From CAZICM01 sp964537685 (GTDB lineage Bacteria; Myxococcota_A; Polyangia; Polyangiales; Polyangiaceae), in NCBI GenBank assembly GCA_964537685.1, contig CAZICM010000001.1:124001-188000 (forward strand): a stretch of DNA of 64,000 nucleotides, given 5' to 3'. The notes under the pieces are model-generated. The model had not been told where the DNA came from. It ran no database searches and was given only the letters and a program-made list of their open reading frames with translations. Below, one piece after another: positions 19,091 to 28,951 of this stretch (positions within the stretch are counted from its first letter, which is position 1; each line of letters opens with the position of its first letter). Position numbers and translations under genes: made by a program.

Positions 19091-22078
19091 TCAAAGTGAA
19101 GAAATAAGCACTTCGCGGTCTTTCGCTCCATTGGCAGGGCCGACCAAGCCATGCATTTCCATCGCCTCGACGATTTTGGCCGCGCGGTTATAGCCAATTC
19201 CAAGCTTTCGCTGAATCCACGACGTTGAACAGCGGCGGGTGTCCGCCACGATACGGACGGCCGCATCGTACATAGGGTCGGCTTCGGCATCGCTCGTATC
19301 GGCCTTTTCTTCGCCGTCATCATCGCGCGGCTTCAAAATGGCCTCGTCGTACACAGGCTCGCCCTGAGCGCGCAAAAAGTCCGTCACCCGCTGCACGTCC
19401 TCCTCCGAGCAGAATGGACACTGCACGCGCTTCATTTCATTGGAGCCGTTCATCTTCACCAGCATGTCGCCGCGGCCCAGCAAATGTTCTGCGCCCTGCT
19501 CATCCAAAATCGTGCGGCTATCTACTTTCTGCGCCACACGGAAGGCGATGCGCGTCGGGAAATTCGCTTTGATCATGCCTGTGATCACATCCACGCTCGG
19601 CCGCTGCGTTGCCAGAATCACATGCATGCCGGCGGCCCGCGCCTTCTGCGCCAAGCGCGCAACACTCGCTTCCACGTCTTTACCCTGCTGCATCATCAAG
19701 TCGGCGAACTCATCCACGACGATCAAAATAAAAGGGATTTTTTCGGGCATTGCGATGTCCGAACCATCCTTGGCCGCATCGACCGTCACCGACGTTCCAT
19801 CGGCCGCGACCGCGTTCACCTGAGCCGGAGGCTTGGGAGGCTTGGCCTCACCGCGCTTCACTTTTTCGGCCCACGCATTGTACGTCGTAATGTTTCTCGT
19901 TCCCGCATTGGCAAAGAGCTGATAGCGCCGCTCCATTTCATCGACGGCCCATTTCAGCGCATTCGACGCCTGTTTCATGTCGGTCACGACCGGCAAGAGC
20001 ATGTGCGGAATCCGATCAAATGGCGCAAGCTCGACGACTTTTGGATCGACCATCAACAAGCGCAGTTCGTCCGGCGTTTTGCGGAAGAGCAGGCTCATCA
20101 GCATCACGTTCAGCCCCACGCTCTTGCCCGCGCCCGTTGCGCCCGCGACGATCACATGAGGCATCGACGACAGATCGGCGAAATAAGGCGTTCCGATGAT
20201 ATCCCGCCCCAGCACACAGGGCAGAGGCGCATTCATCTCCATAAACCGCCGGTCATCGATGAGCTCGCGCAAATTCACAGGCATGCGGTGCTCATTGGGA
20301 ATTTCAAAACCAATCCGGTTTTTGCCTGGAATCGGCGCGACAATACGAACCTTGCGCGAGAGCCCCAGCGCCAGATCGTCCACGAGCCCAGCGACTTTCG
20401 ACACTTTGGTGCCAGCCGCGGGAGAGACTTCAAACGTGGTAACGGTCGGACCTGGATGGATCTCCTCGACCTTGCCGCTCACCCCATAATCCGCGAGCGT
20501 TTTTTCGAGCAACTGCGCCGTTGCCTTTAGTTTTTCTTCATCGATCAAGATCCTTCCGCCGGCCGGAGGCTCGAGCAAATCGGGCTTTGGAAGCACAAAT
20601 CCCCGTGACGCGGAGGGGATCACCTTGACGATTTCCCTCTCCCCTTCCGTGCCGCGGGGCGCCCTTTTCTCTACCGCTGCGGGAGCGGTTTTTTTCGGCG
20701 CCGCCTCAAGCGCCTCGACTTCCGAACGCAGCGCGATGGCTGGTCCGGGCATCGGCGAACTCATTTCGTCTTCTGCTTCAAAATCAGGCGTTTCCTGAGC
20801 CAGAAATGAAGGAGACAGCTCCGCACCATCATCGGCTTCATCCTCGGATTCTCCGCCGCCCAGATGGCTCGAGACCACGTTCGCACGCCGCACCTCCACC
20901 TCATCCTCGGGCGGGAGCACAATCGTAAAACCCATCGGCGCGGGCGCTTCTGAAACGGATATGCCTTCCGCTTCAAACCTTTGCTCAGCGGGCGCCTGCT
21001 CTACGCCCGGCTCAGGCGAACCCTGCGCCCGCTCTTGCTTTGCCCGTCTCGAACGCTTGGCCACCGCGGGCTTTTCCTCCGCCGCAACCAGCGCCGGCCC
21101 CGCCACTGCCACTGCTTCCTCCACCACCGCGGGCACGGGCGTCGTGTCATTCCACAGAGCCGCCGGTATCCCCAAACTCAGCGATCGATCGGACATCACC
21201 ACCGCGGTTCCGTCCGGCAACGGCTCAGGCGTTTTCAAATCCCTGAAATCGCTGTCCGACAGCGCCGCAAGCAAGGCATCCGGATCGGTCGGCGTCGTGT
21301 CCGCGCTTCCATCTGCCGCCCTCAAGGGCTGGTTTGTCTGCTTCGTATCCCGGTCGAGCTCGCGCGCTTTCGACCACGCCTTGAACACCGTTTTTAGTCC
21401 CCCCGTTCCGCGCCGGCTCAGCGAACGGAGGAACAGCTCAATGCGCTGCACAAGCTCGATAAAAGAAAAACTCGCCCTTCCTACCAAGATCAGCGAAACG
21501 ATGGTCAATCCAATGATGTAGGAGCCCACCGTCGAAAACAAAAGCCTTAAAATTTCGCCGAAAAGCTCGCCAACGGCGCCTCCGATGGGCATCGAGCCAA
21601 ACGCCTTGGACTCGGGAAAGGCAACATGCAACAGCGCCGCAAGCACCATCGCCACAACCACATCGCCGCTCACCCGAAGCAAATGAATGCGGGATGGTTT
21701 ACCGGCCAAGAGCGGCGATGCGACAACGGCCAGCTCCACCGGCAATAGCCACGCCACAAAGCCAACCGACACAACCAGCGCTCGAGCCAGCTCCGCGCCT
21801 GCCGGCCCAACCCAATCCGCACCGCCGATTTCGGGCCGGAATGGATCGGCCTCAAACGAGGCCAGCGAAAGCGTTGCAAAGAGCGCCGAGGCCAAAAGAA
21901 CCATGGCCGCGGCTTCCCGCGCGTAGGTCGGAGGAGCCGCGCCTTCCGCTTTCACAGCGTTCTTGCGGGCAGCCTGCACCGCTCCACTCCCTCGAGCCCG
22001 CTCTGCTTCAGGTTCGGAGGATTCTGCTTCTTCAACGGGATTTGCCGCGCGGCGCGGTACGAAAAGGGACACAGCCAT
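19091..22078 (-). CDS. ftsK: DNA translocase FtsK/SpoIIIE
   Basis: 995 residues. This hexameric ATPase pumps chromosome DNA through the closing septum and activates XerCD recombination. Four N-terminal membrane helices (from MVLLASALFATLSLASF to IIGLTIVSLILVGRASFSF) are followed by a long acidic Ala/Glu linker of about 260 residues. The motor follows: Walker A IVAGATGAGKSVGLN near residue 643 and Walker B FILIVVDEFADLMM. The C-terminal winged-helix gamma domain that reads KOPS sites is intact (CSTSWIQRKLGIGYNRAAKI). ATG 22078 is preferred because AGGTG lies 4 bases upstream. Confidence 0.96.
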   Translation of the reverse strand: MAVSLFVPRRAANPVEEAESSEPEAERARGSGAVQAARKNAVKAEGAAPPTYAREAAAMVLLASALFATLSLASFEADPFRPEIGGADWVGPAGAELARALVVSVGFVAWLLPVELAVVASPLLAGKPSRIHLLRVSGDVVVAMVLAALLHVAFPESKAFGSMPIGGAVGELFGEILRLLFSTVGSYIIGLTIVSLILVGRASFSFIELVQRIELFLRSLSRRGTGGLKTVFKAWSKARELDRDTKQTNQPLRAADGSADTTPTDPDALLAALSDSDFRDLKTPEPLPDGTAVVMSDRSLSLGIPAALWNDTTPVPAVVEEAVAVAGPALVAAEEKPAVAKRSRRAKQERAQGSPEPGVEQAPAEQRFEAEGISVSEAPAPMGFTIVLPPEDEVEVRRANVVSSHLGGGESEDEADDGAELSPSFLAQETPDFEAEDEMSSPMPGPAIALRSEVEALEAAPKKTAPAAVEKRAPRGTEGEREIVKVIPSASRGFVLPKPDLLEPPAGGRILIDEEKLKATAQLLEKTLADYGVSGKVEEIHPGPTVTTFEVSPAAGTKVSKVAGLVDDLALGLSRKVRIVAPIPGKNRIGFEIPNEHRMPVNLRELIDDRRFMEMNAPLPCVLGRDIIGTPYFADLSSMPHVIVAGATGAGKSVGLNVMLMSLLFRKTPDELRLLMVDPKVVELAPFDRIPHMLLPVVTDMKQASNALKWAVDEMERRYQLFANAGTRNITTYNAWAEKVKRGEAKPPKPPAQVNAVAADGTSVTVDAAKDGSDIAMPEKIPFILIVVDEFADLMMQQGKDVEASVARLAQKARAAGMHVILATQRPSVDVITGMIKANFPTRIAFRVAQKVDSRTILDEQGAEHLLGRGDMLVKMNGSNEMKRVQCPFCSEEDVQRVTDFLRAQGEPVYDEAILKPRDDDGEEKADTSDAEADPMYDAAVRIVADTRRCSTSWIQRKLGIGYNRAAKIVEAMEMHGLVGPANGAKDREVLISSL

Positions 22079-22316
22079 AGCGCACCTGGTAGTCTTTTTG
22101 CACACATACAACTACTTTTACTTACGGTGCAAGTCTATGGATGAACGCGTGGGTATTGCCGATTTCTGGGCCATCGCGGCCCGGCTCTGAGAAAGTGGGC
22201 GCTTGGGTGTTGGACAGCCCAGCCCTCCTTTGAAACAGGCCATTTACCCGTACAGAGGTGGGAAAATCTTTGAGTGCTGCGCGCGCACGGCTACCATCGC
22301 TCGCGACTCGCCCAAA

Positions 22317-24032
22317 ATGCGCATGACACCCGACAAGAAGGCACCCCAAAGAAAGCGCGGAGCAACATCGTTTGCGCTTGTATTTGCGCTTGTCTGCGCG
22401 AGCGTGGGGGCTGCGGGCTGCCGTGTGGATATGGATGATGTTCACCGGTGGGAAAACACAACGCATGGGCCGGAGAAGCTGGTTGCCGTTGTGTTGCACG
22501 ATAAATACGAGCTGCCGCTGCGTGTGGAAGCGGCGCTTTCGCTCGTGCGGATGAAGCCCAGGCAAGGGCGCCGTGTAGGCATCGGCATGATGGTGGATGC
22601 GCTCGCATCCGTAACGGAGACTTCCCCTGAAACGGGCAAGGCGATCAGCGCATCCCTGGTGCCCGAGCTGATGGCTGAATTAAAAAAACCCCCGCCGCCT
22701 GCGCAGGCCGGGCAGCCGGCTCCCCCCGATGGATCGTTTCCATTCAAAGACGCGGCGCACGCGCTGCTGACCTTTGAGCGCATGGATTTGATCGGCGATG
22801 CAGAGCTTGTAAAGGCGCTGAAAACAACGCTGACCGAGTGGGCCATGGCCGATTTCGAGCATCGCCTCGAGAATCGCTCGCAGGCTTACGGTATGGAGCA
22901 ACTGCTGCGGGTGATCGGCGCGTCCGGTGTCGCGGGACTGCCCAAACTGATGGTGCGCGATGCGCGGCGTTTGGATCAGATGGCATCGCTGGTTGCAGAA
23001 CTCGGAGACGAACCGACCAAACAGGCAGCGTCGGGGGCGCTGGTGGAGATCGCCAAATACGTCGCATCGAGCGAGTGGCTAAAGATCAAAAAGCCGGAAG
23101 TGCAGGCGGCCAACACGGCGTCGAAGCTGTCGCCTACGGAAAAGCAGCTTGAAGCTCAGCTCGGCCAATACCAGGAAGAAGAACTGTTTCGCGTGTTTAG
23201 CGCGATGAAGAAAGTGGGCGGGCGTCCAACCGTTCAATACTTGCTCGGCTTTGCGGCAAACAAAGAAGCAGCCGAGAAAAAGCGGCAGGCGGCGCTCGCG
23301 GCGCTCGAAGGCAAAATCGATAAAAACAGCGCCGCCGACCTAGATCAGCTCCTTGCCGTGGTAAGCGGCGATGCGCCGGATGTGGTGCTCGACCAAGTGT
23401 TCCGCCGGATCGGCGAGCTCCCCCGCGAACAAGTTTCCGACAAGCTATTTGGGCTGTTTAAGACGGACAAATGGAAAGTCCGCCGCGCGGCTGCGGCGAC
23501 ACTCCTTCGAATGTCGAAGGTGAGTCACATCGACGAATTCATGTCCAAGCTGCCTTCGAAAGGCGGCAAAGGATTCGCGATGTCCGAAGCGCTTTCATAC
23601 GGGGCGCTCTTTGGCGATCTCAAAGAAGGCAAGCCCAAAGAGGCGCTGCAAAAACACATGAAAGAAGGATCGGCCGCGGTGCGGACGAGCGCGCTTTCCT
23701 ACTATTTTACGTATGGAACGCCCGCCGATTTGGCCGATCTCAAGGCTTTTGAAGATGAAAGAAACGATGCCCCGGTTTGCGAAAGCGATCCGGAGTGCAA
23801 ATGGTCATGCGAAGTCGCAAAAGAGAGCGATCCCAAACAGCGGGAGCTCAAAGACATCAAGACCATTGGTGAATTCGTTCGTTATTGCATCGAGCCGGCC
23901 GTGAAAGAGAGGCAGCCGGAGCCAAAAGCTCCGGGCGCGAAGCAAGAAGGAACGAAGGACACCCCAGCCAAAGATCCAAAAGAGGCCGGCGCACAGCCAG
24001 GACCGGCCCCCGAGCCGGAGAAAAAACCATGA
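22317..24032 (+). CDS. Lipoprotein with HEAT-like helical repeats
   Basis: About 571 residues from ATG 22317 (ATG 22323 is equally possible). The leader ATSFALVFALVCASVGAAGC ends in a lipobox. The mature protein is almost entirely helical, with repeat-like units of 30-40 residues (PLRVEAALSLVRM, LFKTDKWKVRRAAAATLLRM) typical of HEAT scaffolds. Near residue 480 a short Cys pair occurs (CESDPECKWSCEV). The last 50 residues are Lys/Pro/Glu-rich and disordered. It is probably an envelope scaffold. It precedes the FHA gene on the same strand by 109 bases. Confidence 0.8.
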   Translation: MRMTPDKKAPQRKRGATSFALVFALVCASVGAAGCRVDMDDVHRWENTTHGPEKLVAVVLHDKYELPLRVEAALSLVRMKPRQGRRVGIGMMVDALASVTETSPETGKAISASLVPELMAELKKPPPPAQAGQPAPPDGSFPFKDAAHALLTFERMDLIGDAELVKALKTTLTEWAMADFEHRLENRSQAYGMEQLLRVIGASGVAGLPKLMVRDARRLDQMASLVAELGDEPTKQAASGALVEIAKYVASSEWLKIKKPEVQAANTASKLSPTEKQLEAQLGQYQEEELFRVFSAMKKVGGRPTVQYLLGFAANKEAAEKKRQAALAALEGKIDKNSAADLDQLLAVVSGDAPDVVLDQVFRRIGELPREQVSDKLFGLFKTDKWKVRRAAAATLLRMSKVSHIDEFMSKLPSKGGKGFAMSEALSYGALFGDLKEGKPKEALQKHMKEGSAAVRTSALSYYFTYGTPADLADLKAFEDERNDAPVCESDPECKWSCEVAKESDPKQRELKDIKTIGEFVRYCIEPAVKERQPEPKAPGAKQEGTKDTPAKDPKEAGAQPGPAPEPEKKP

Positions 24033-24141
24033 TACAAATGGCGATTTCTCCATCTGCCCGGGGTGAAACAGGGTTTTTCTCGTTGTTTCAATCGCTGTGG
24101 GAACAAGGCTTTCGGGACGGACTTGGCCGAACCGTCATGCC

Positions 24142-25671
24142 ATGGGCAACGACAACCAATTCCCGGAGGATGCACGGGCAGAAAGCTTTCCCGTGCACAA
24201 CAACCTCCGCTATTATTGGGAAGAGATGAGCGCGGATCCGAACAAGAAAAGCGCACGGACGTTTCAGTGTCGCGACGTTTTGTGGGAAACATTCGAGCAA
24301 ATGGCGCGCGAGCTCGAATGCTCGGTCGATTACCTCATCAATGAATCGATGAAGCAGTATGCGCGACAGCGCAGTTACAGCCCGCGCACGCCATTTCCCG
24401 GCCCCGTCCGTCCCGACGGTGCGCCCAGCATGATGGGGCAGCCGGGTGGGCCGATGCCGCCTGCGCCGCCTCCGCCAATGGGTGGGATGGGTGGAATGGG
24501 TGGACCTCCGAGTCCTCCGCCCGCGCCTCCGCCCTTTGGTGCAAATCAGCCTCCTCCAGGACCGGCGATTCCGTCGTTTGGCGGCGGGCCGCTTCAGCCT
24601 CCGCCGATGGTGGGAGGTCCGGGGATGCCTCCGCCCGCGCCGCCTGGGGCCTCTCCCGCGCCGCCTCCGTTTGTGCCGCCCACGTTTGGAGCGGCTCCTG
24701 CGCCTCCGCCCACGCCGGGCGGCGGACCTCCACCGCCTCCGCCTCCGCTTGGTTTAGGAGGCCCGCCACCGCCTCCCGGACCTCCACCCACAGGTCCAAG
24801 CCCTGCCGGTTTGCGTCCAGGAGGCCCGCCACCGCCTCCGCCTGTTGGAGCTGGAGGCCCGCCACCGCCACCTCCGCCTGTTGGACTGGGCCCGCCCCCG
24901 CCTCCTCCGCCTCCAGGCGGAGGACTGGGCGCGGCAGCGAAAAAGACGGCAGTTCCCGCGCCACCGCCTCCTTTGGGCGCCAGACCTCCCGGCCCTCCCG
25001 GACCCCCTGGCCCTCCCGGACCTCCTGGCCCGCCGCCTCCGCCACCTCCCGGACCTCCCGGCCCTCCGGGTCTAAGGCCGCCCGGCCCTCCAGCTCCTCC
25101 TCTTCCTGGACCCGGCGCCCAGACCATGAGAGCACCCATGCCTCCTGGTCCTCCCGGTCCTCCCGGAGCTCCTCCAGGACCTCCAGGACCTCCAGGACTC
25201 AGGCCGCCCGGACCTCCAGGACCTCCAAGCCCCATGATGTCTCCAGGGACAGGGGGATTCCAGCCGCCTGGACCATCCTTTATGTCACCGCCTCAGGGAA
25301 TGTCGGCGCAGATGCCGCCACCTCCCCCACCGCCGCCCGGCCCGCCGACCCAAGCGTCGCCGGTTGCGGCTGGGCCTGGGATGCCCGGCCCGCCGACGCT
25401 TTCCGCGGTATACGCGGGCCAGAAGTACACCGTGAACAAAGATCGTTTCATTATCGGCCGCGGCAAGCAGTCGAGCGATTTAACGATCAAAGATCCCAAT
25501 GTGTCGCGCCAGCACGCCATGGTCGAATTTGCAAACGGCCAGTACTACATGGTGGATATGGGTTCGACCAACGGGGTTGAGTTCAACGGACAGCGGGTGA
25601 CGCGCAAAGCGATCAACGAAGGGGATTTATTTAAGATCTGCGATCACGAGCTGCGTTTTTCGTATCGCTAG
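24142..25671 (+). CDS. FHA-domain protein with N-terminal helical module and long Pro/Gly tract
   Basis: 509 residues in three parts. The N-terminal 75 residues carry a helical segment (TFQCRDVLWETFEQMAREL, then CSVDYLINESMKQYARQR) that resembles a ribbon-helix-helix-type module and recurs in myxobacterial FHA proteins, as I recall. The centre (about 85-415) is almost only Pro, Gly and Ala, including collagen-like Gly-Pro-Pro triplets. The C-terminal 90 residues are an FHA phosphothreonine-binding domain: FIIGRGKQSSDLTI, DPNVSRQHAMVEF and DMGSTNGVEFNG hold the Gly-Arg, Ser-Arg-His and Asn residues that bind phosphopeptide. Ser/Thr kinases of this window are plausible sources of its ligands. 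The start at 24142 is uncertain. Confidence 0.85.
   Translation: MGNDNQFPEDARAESFPVHNNLRYYWEEMSADPNKKSARTFQCRDVLWETFEQMARELECSVDYLINESMKQYARQRSYSPRTPFPGPVRPDGAPSMMGQPGGPMPPAPPPPMGGMGGMGGPPSPPPAPPPFGANQPPPGPAIPSFGGGPLQPPPMVGGPGMPPPAPPGASPAPPPFVPPTFGAAPAPPPTPGGGPPPPPPPLGLGGPPPPPGPPPTGPSPAGLRPGGPPPPPPVGAGGPPPPPPPVGLGPPPPPPPPGGGLGAAAKKTAVPAPPPPLGARPPGPPGPPGPPGPPGPPPPPPPGPPGPPGLRPPGPPAPPLPGPGAQTMRAPMPPGPPGPPGAPPGPPGPPGLRPPGPPGPPSPMMSPGTGGFQPPGPSFMSPPQGMSAQMPPPPPPPPGPPTQASPVAAGPGMPGPPTLSAVYAGQKYTVNKDRFIIGRGKQSSDLTIKDPNVSRQHAMVEFANGQYYMVDMGSTNGVEFNGQRVTRKAINEGDLFKICDHELRFSYR
24420..25385 (+). repeat. Low-complexity Pro/Gly-coding tract inside the FHA gene
   Basis: Nearly 1 kb is built from short C/G-rich units such as CCGCCTCCG, CCTCCCGG and CCAGGACCT in imperfect tandem. 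It encodes PPPPP runs and collagen-like GPPGPP stretches. This makes the segment prone to slippage and assembly error. Frame is kept throughout into the FHA domain. Confidence 0.85.
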
Positions 25672-25695
25672 GCTGCTGTGTCCGCTTTGAGAAAG

Positions 25696-25730
25696 ACGCG
25701 GGTGTCCAAAAGGCGCCCGCGTTTTCTTTT
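25696..25730 (+). terminator. Intrinsic terminator of the FHA gene
   Basis: An 11-bp stem with two G-T pairs, ACGCGGGTGTC (25696-25706) against GGCGCCCGCGT (25712-25722), closes a 5-base loop CAAAA and is followed by TTTTCTTTT. It lies 25 bases after the stop codon. Confidence 0.85.
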
Positions 25731-25793
25731 GGATGGCCGGCTTTTGGGCGCTTTGTTGCCCATACCAAAATCGAGCTTTTAGGATTGCAAACC

Positions 25794-27125
25794 ATGCGAG
25801 GGGCAAAGGGTGCGCGAACCGGCGGCTCAACATCTGCGAACCTGTTGATGAAAGGCGCGCTGTTTTTGGGCCTTTTGTGGGGCGCCTCGGATATTCACGC
25901 CGCGGAAGGGCCGCCGTGGGTGGCCCAGGGTGAAATACCCCTGGCTCCATGGGTGGCGAGTGCCCGAATTGTAAAGGGCGATCAGCCTATTTTTCAGTCG
26001 CCTTCGCATATCGCCAAAAGAAGAGGATCGGCCGCAAAGGACGCGAGACTGCCAATTTACGCGCTCAGAAGCGGGGCCGGCTGTACGGGCCGATGGCTGA
26101 TGGTCGGGCCATTTGCCTGGGTGTGCGAAGACGCCGTGGAATTGTCCAGAAGCTCGCCTGAAGAAGTTAAAGCCAAAGCCATCCGAGAATCTCCCGACGG
26201 GCTTTTGCACCGCTATTTCTTCGTCGGTATCGATGGCTCGTTTGGATACAAACGAATTGAAGCTGCCGATGTAGGCGAACCCGACTGGACCTTTGAGCCC
26301 GGATTTGCCGTAGCCATCGTAGAAGAGCGCCTTTTATCCGGCGTGCGCTATGGGCGAACCTACAACGATCTTTGGGTTCCCATGCGCGACCTGGTGCCTG
26401 TGCGGCCTTTTCTCTTTCACGGTGAGACCCTTGGAGACAGCGGCCCTTCAAACGCGCTGGATGCCGTGAATTTCGGCTGGGTCATCGCCGACAACGCCCG
26501 GGCCCGCAATGCCCAGGGCGCCTTCAAAAACCCCGCGGAGATGCGGTTGCGTTTTGAGCGCGTGCCTGTACTGGGCTCTATCGATGGAGCGGCGGGGAAG
26601 CTGTATCAGATCGGCGAAAACGCCTTTTTAAAAGCCGCGGAACTGAGAAAGCCCACCTTGGCCGATCCTCCCTCCGACGTGAATGCCGATCTCGGCGAAC
26701 ACTGGATCGATGTCGATCGGAACTCTCAAACCCTAATCGCCTACGAAGGCCGCAAACCCGTCTTCACCACACTCGTATCGACAGGAAAAGGCCGCGAAGG
26801 CTCGGGCACCATCACCCCAAAAGGTGTCTTCAGGATTTGGATCAAGCTCTTGTCGTCCGATATGGACAATCTCGAAGATGAAAATGCGGCCCGCTACTAC
26901 CGCATGGAGACCGTGCCCTTCGTTCAATATTTTTCAAAAGGCGTCGGCCTTCATGGAGCGTTTTGGCACCGATCGTTTGGCCGCGTGCGCAGCCATGGCT
27001 GTATCAACCTTGCGCCGCTCGATGCTCAGCGCTTGTTCTTCTGGACCTCTCCGCGGCTCCCTTCAGGCTGGACCGCCGTTGTGCCGACCACCCACGAACC
27101 CGGCACGGTCATCCGGGTTAGGTGA
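25794..27125 (+). CDS. L,D-transpeptidase (YkuD) family enzyme, exported
   Basis: About 443 residues with a signal peptide (MKGALFLGLLWGASDIHA). The catalytic YkuD domain is at the C-terminus (about 300-425): GTITPKGVFRIWIK, then the His-x14-Cys signature as LHGAFWH followed by FGRVRSHGCINL, with Cys as nucleophile. Such enzymes make 3-3 cross-links in peptidoglycan or attach proteins to it. The N-terminal 280 residues are a long accessory region without a motif I know. AGGA 9 bases upstream supports ATG 25794; ATG 25848 would leave only a minimal signal peptide. It begins a three-part plus-strand group with the UbiB-like gene. Confidence 0.9.
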   Translation: MRGAKGARTGGSTSANLLMKGALFLGLLWGASDIHAAEGPPWVAQGEIPLAPWVASARIVKGDQPIFQSPSHIAKRRGSAAKDARLPIYALRSGAGCTGRWLMVGPFAWVCEDAVELSRSSPEEVKAKAIRESPDGLLHRYFFVGIDGSFGYKRIEAADVGEPDWTFEPGFAVAIVEERLLSGVRYGRTYNDLWVPMRDLVPVRPFLFHGETLGDSGPSNALDAVNFGWVIADNARARNAQGAFKNPAEMRLRFERVPVLGSIDGAAGKLYQIGENAFLKAAELRKPTLADPPSDVNADLGEHWIDVDRNSQTLIAYEGRKPVFTTLVSTGKGREGSGTITPKGVFRIWIKLLSSDMDNLEDENAARYYRMETVPFVQYFSKGVGLHGAFWHRSFGRVRSHGCINLAPLDAQRLFFWTSPRLPSGWTAVVPTTHEPGTVIRVR

Positions 27126-27134
27126 CATTTACGC

Positions 27135-28883
27135 ATGGTCTCCATTGTTAGCGCCGTTCGCGATCTAGGCCGTTTGCGCCAGATCTATCTTGTTCTGTTG
27201 AGGCACGGTTTTGGTGAGCTCGCTCAGCGCCTAGGGTTTGGCTCAAAGCGCGCGAAGGCCGCGGCCGCCTTGGATTCAGCCGAAAAGGCGATCACTGGAC
27301 AGCCACCGGGCAGCGAGGACATCAGCCAATCCATCGATGTGGCGGATGTCGAAAGCGAAGCCAAGCGGGGCGAGGAAGAACGCAAGACCATTTCATTGCC
27401 AGAGCGGGTTCGCCTGGTGCTGATGGATCTCGGACCTTCATTCGTAAAGCTCGGCCAAATCGCTTCCACGCGCCCCGATGTCATTCCTCAAGACTGGATT
27501 GCCGAACTCAAAAAACTGCAGGACGAAGTCACGCCGCTCGGCTTCGACGACATCAAGAGCGCCGTCGAGACATCGCTTGGCGCGCCTCTCGCCGAGCTCT
27601 TTGAAAGCTTCGAGCAAAAACCCTTGGCCGCGGCCTCCATTGGCCAAGTGCACAGAGCCAAGCTCATCCATCCCGATGGCTTAAAAGAAGTCGTCGTTAA
27701 AGTGCAGCGCCCAGGCGTACGCCAAACCGTTGCGCGCGATCTCGATCTGCTTCACGCGCTCGCCAAAGTCATCGAGCGCACCGTGCCCGAATCCCATATC
27801 TATTCGCCTTGCGCGCTCGTCGATCAATTCGATCGCGCCATCACCAGCGAACTCGATTTTTCTCTCGAGGCCGAACACGCCGACCGCTTCACCCGCAATT
27901 TTCAAGGCCACGACAACGTCCGCTTTCCCCGCGTGTACAAAGACGCATCGACCAAATCGGTGCTCACGCTCGAGTTTCTGCCAGGCGGCAAGGTCTACGA
28001 TGCCATCGCCGAACGCGGTCATTCAGGGCCGCGCATCGCCAAGGATGCCGTTGGAATTGTCATCAAAATGATTTTTGAGGATGGCTTTTTTCATGCCGAT
28101 CCTCACCCCGGAAATATTTTGATTTCAGGCGAGCCCGAGCGCCCCGTCTTCGGTTTGATCGATCTCGGCATGGTGGGCCGCCTTTCACCTGAAATGCGAG
28201 ACCGCACGGTCGATCTCATGATCGCCGCCATCCGCCAGGATCACATCGCGCTCGCCGATGCGCTGTGGGCCATCGGAACCCCGACCAAAAAAGTCGACAT
28301 GCGCGCCTATCGCACGCATGTGAGCATTCTCAGCGAGAAGTACATCGGCCGCCCGCTCAAGGAGATCGATCTGGCCGCGATGATTTCGGACCTGGTGCAG
28401 GGCGCGACCAAGTTTGGCCTCGAGGTGCCGCCGGATTTTCTCTTGGTCGGAAAAGCCCTCATGACCATCGAAGGCGTCGGCAAAGAGATCTATCCCGATC
28501 TCGACGTATTCACCGAGGCCAAGCCCTTTTTTCTTGAGCTTCTCCGCAAGCGCTACTCGCCCGAGCGCGTCGGCAACGAACTGTGGCGAGGCTTTGAAAA
28601 GCTATCGTCCGCGGCGTACGACCTGCCTCAGCAAGTCCGCGAAATCCTTGACGATATGCGCTTGGGCCGGCTCAGCTTCCGCACGATAGATCCCACCATG
28701 CCCGCGATGCTGAACCGCCTGGGAAGGCGCTTGTTCACAGGATTGGTGGCCTCTTCACTCGTGCTCTCCGGCACTTGGCTGCTTGCGGCGAAAAGCTATG
28801 AAACCGTGGGTTTTGTGCTTATCGGCTTTGGCGTGGTCTTTTTGTTGGGCCACGTCGCGCTCGATCTCATTCGCCGCGCCTAG
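27135..28883 (+). CDS. UbiB/ABC1 (AarF) family atypical kinase
   Basis: 582 residues. UbiB proteins are membrane-bound ATPases or atypical kinases needed for ubiquinone synthesis or lipid transport. Motifs present: the Ala-rich nucleotide loop KPLAAASIGQVHRAKL, Lys in VVVKVQRPGV, the metal-binding DGFFHADPHPGNIL and DLGMVG, which replaces DFG. Two membrane helices close the protein (LVASSLVLSGTWLLA and FVLIGFGVVFLLGHVAL). The gene starts 9 bases after the L,D-transpeptidase stop. The family is certain, the exact substrate is not. Confidence 0.93.
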   Translation: MVSIVSAVRDLGRLRQIYLVLLRHGFGELAQRLGFGSKRAKAAAALDSAEKAITGQPPGSEDISQSIDVADVESEAKRGEEERKTISLPERVRLVLMDLGPSFVKLGQIASTRPDVIPQDWIAELKKLQDEVTPLGFDDIKSAVETSLGAPLAELFESFEQKPLAAASIGQVHRAKLIHPDGLKEVVVKVQRPGVRQTVARDLDLLHALAKVIERTVPESHIYSPCALVDQFDRAITSELDFSLEAEHADRFTRNFQGHDNVRFPRVYKDASTKSVLTLEFLPGGKVYDAIAERGHSGPRIAKDAVGIVIKMIFEDGFFHADPHPGNILISGEPERPVFGLIDLGMVGRLSPEMRDRTVDLMIAAIRQDHIALADALWAIGTPTKKVDMRAYRTHVSILSEKYIGRPLKEIDLAAMISDLVQGATKFGLEVPPDFLLVGKALMTIEGVGKEIYPDLDVFTEAKPFFLELLRKRYSPERVGNELWRGFEKLSSAAYDLPQQVREILDDMRLGRLSFRTIDPTMPAMLNRLGRRLFTGLVASSLVLSGTWLLAAKSYETVGFVLIGFGVVFLLGHVALDLIRRA

Positions 28884-28894
28884 TGCCCAAAAAA

Positions 28895-28944
28895 GCACAA
28901 AAAAATACGCAAAAGCGGGCTCCCGGAAGAACACCGCCCTTGCG
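28895..28944 (-). terminator. Intrinsic terminator of atpE (minus strand)
   Basis: Read on the minus strand, CGCAAGGGCGG (28944-28934) pairs with CCGCTTTTGCG (28918-28908) apart from a symmetric 2-base internal loop, and a long T-rich run follows (TATTTTTTTGTGC). The loop is 15 bases. It lies 76 bases beyond the atpE stop. Confidence 0.7.
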
Positions 28945-28951
28945 CCGTTCC

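Noticed and set aside
24594..25235. Gly-rich open frame on the minus strand opposite the Pro/Gly tract
   Set aside because: It is the complement of proline codons and has no start signal or other structure.
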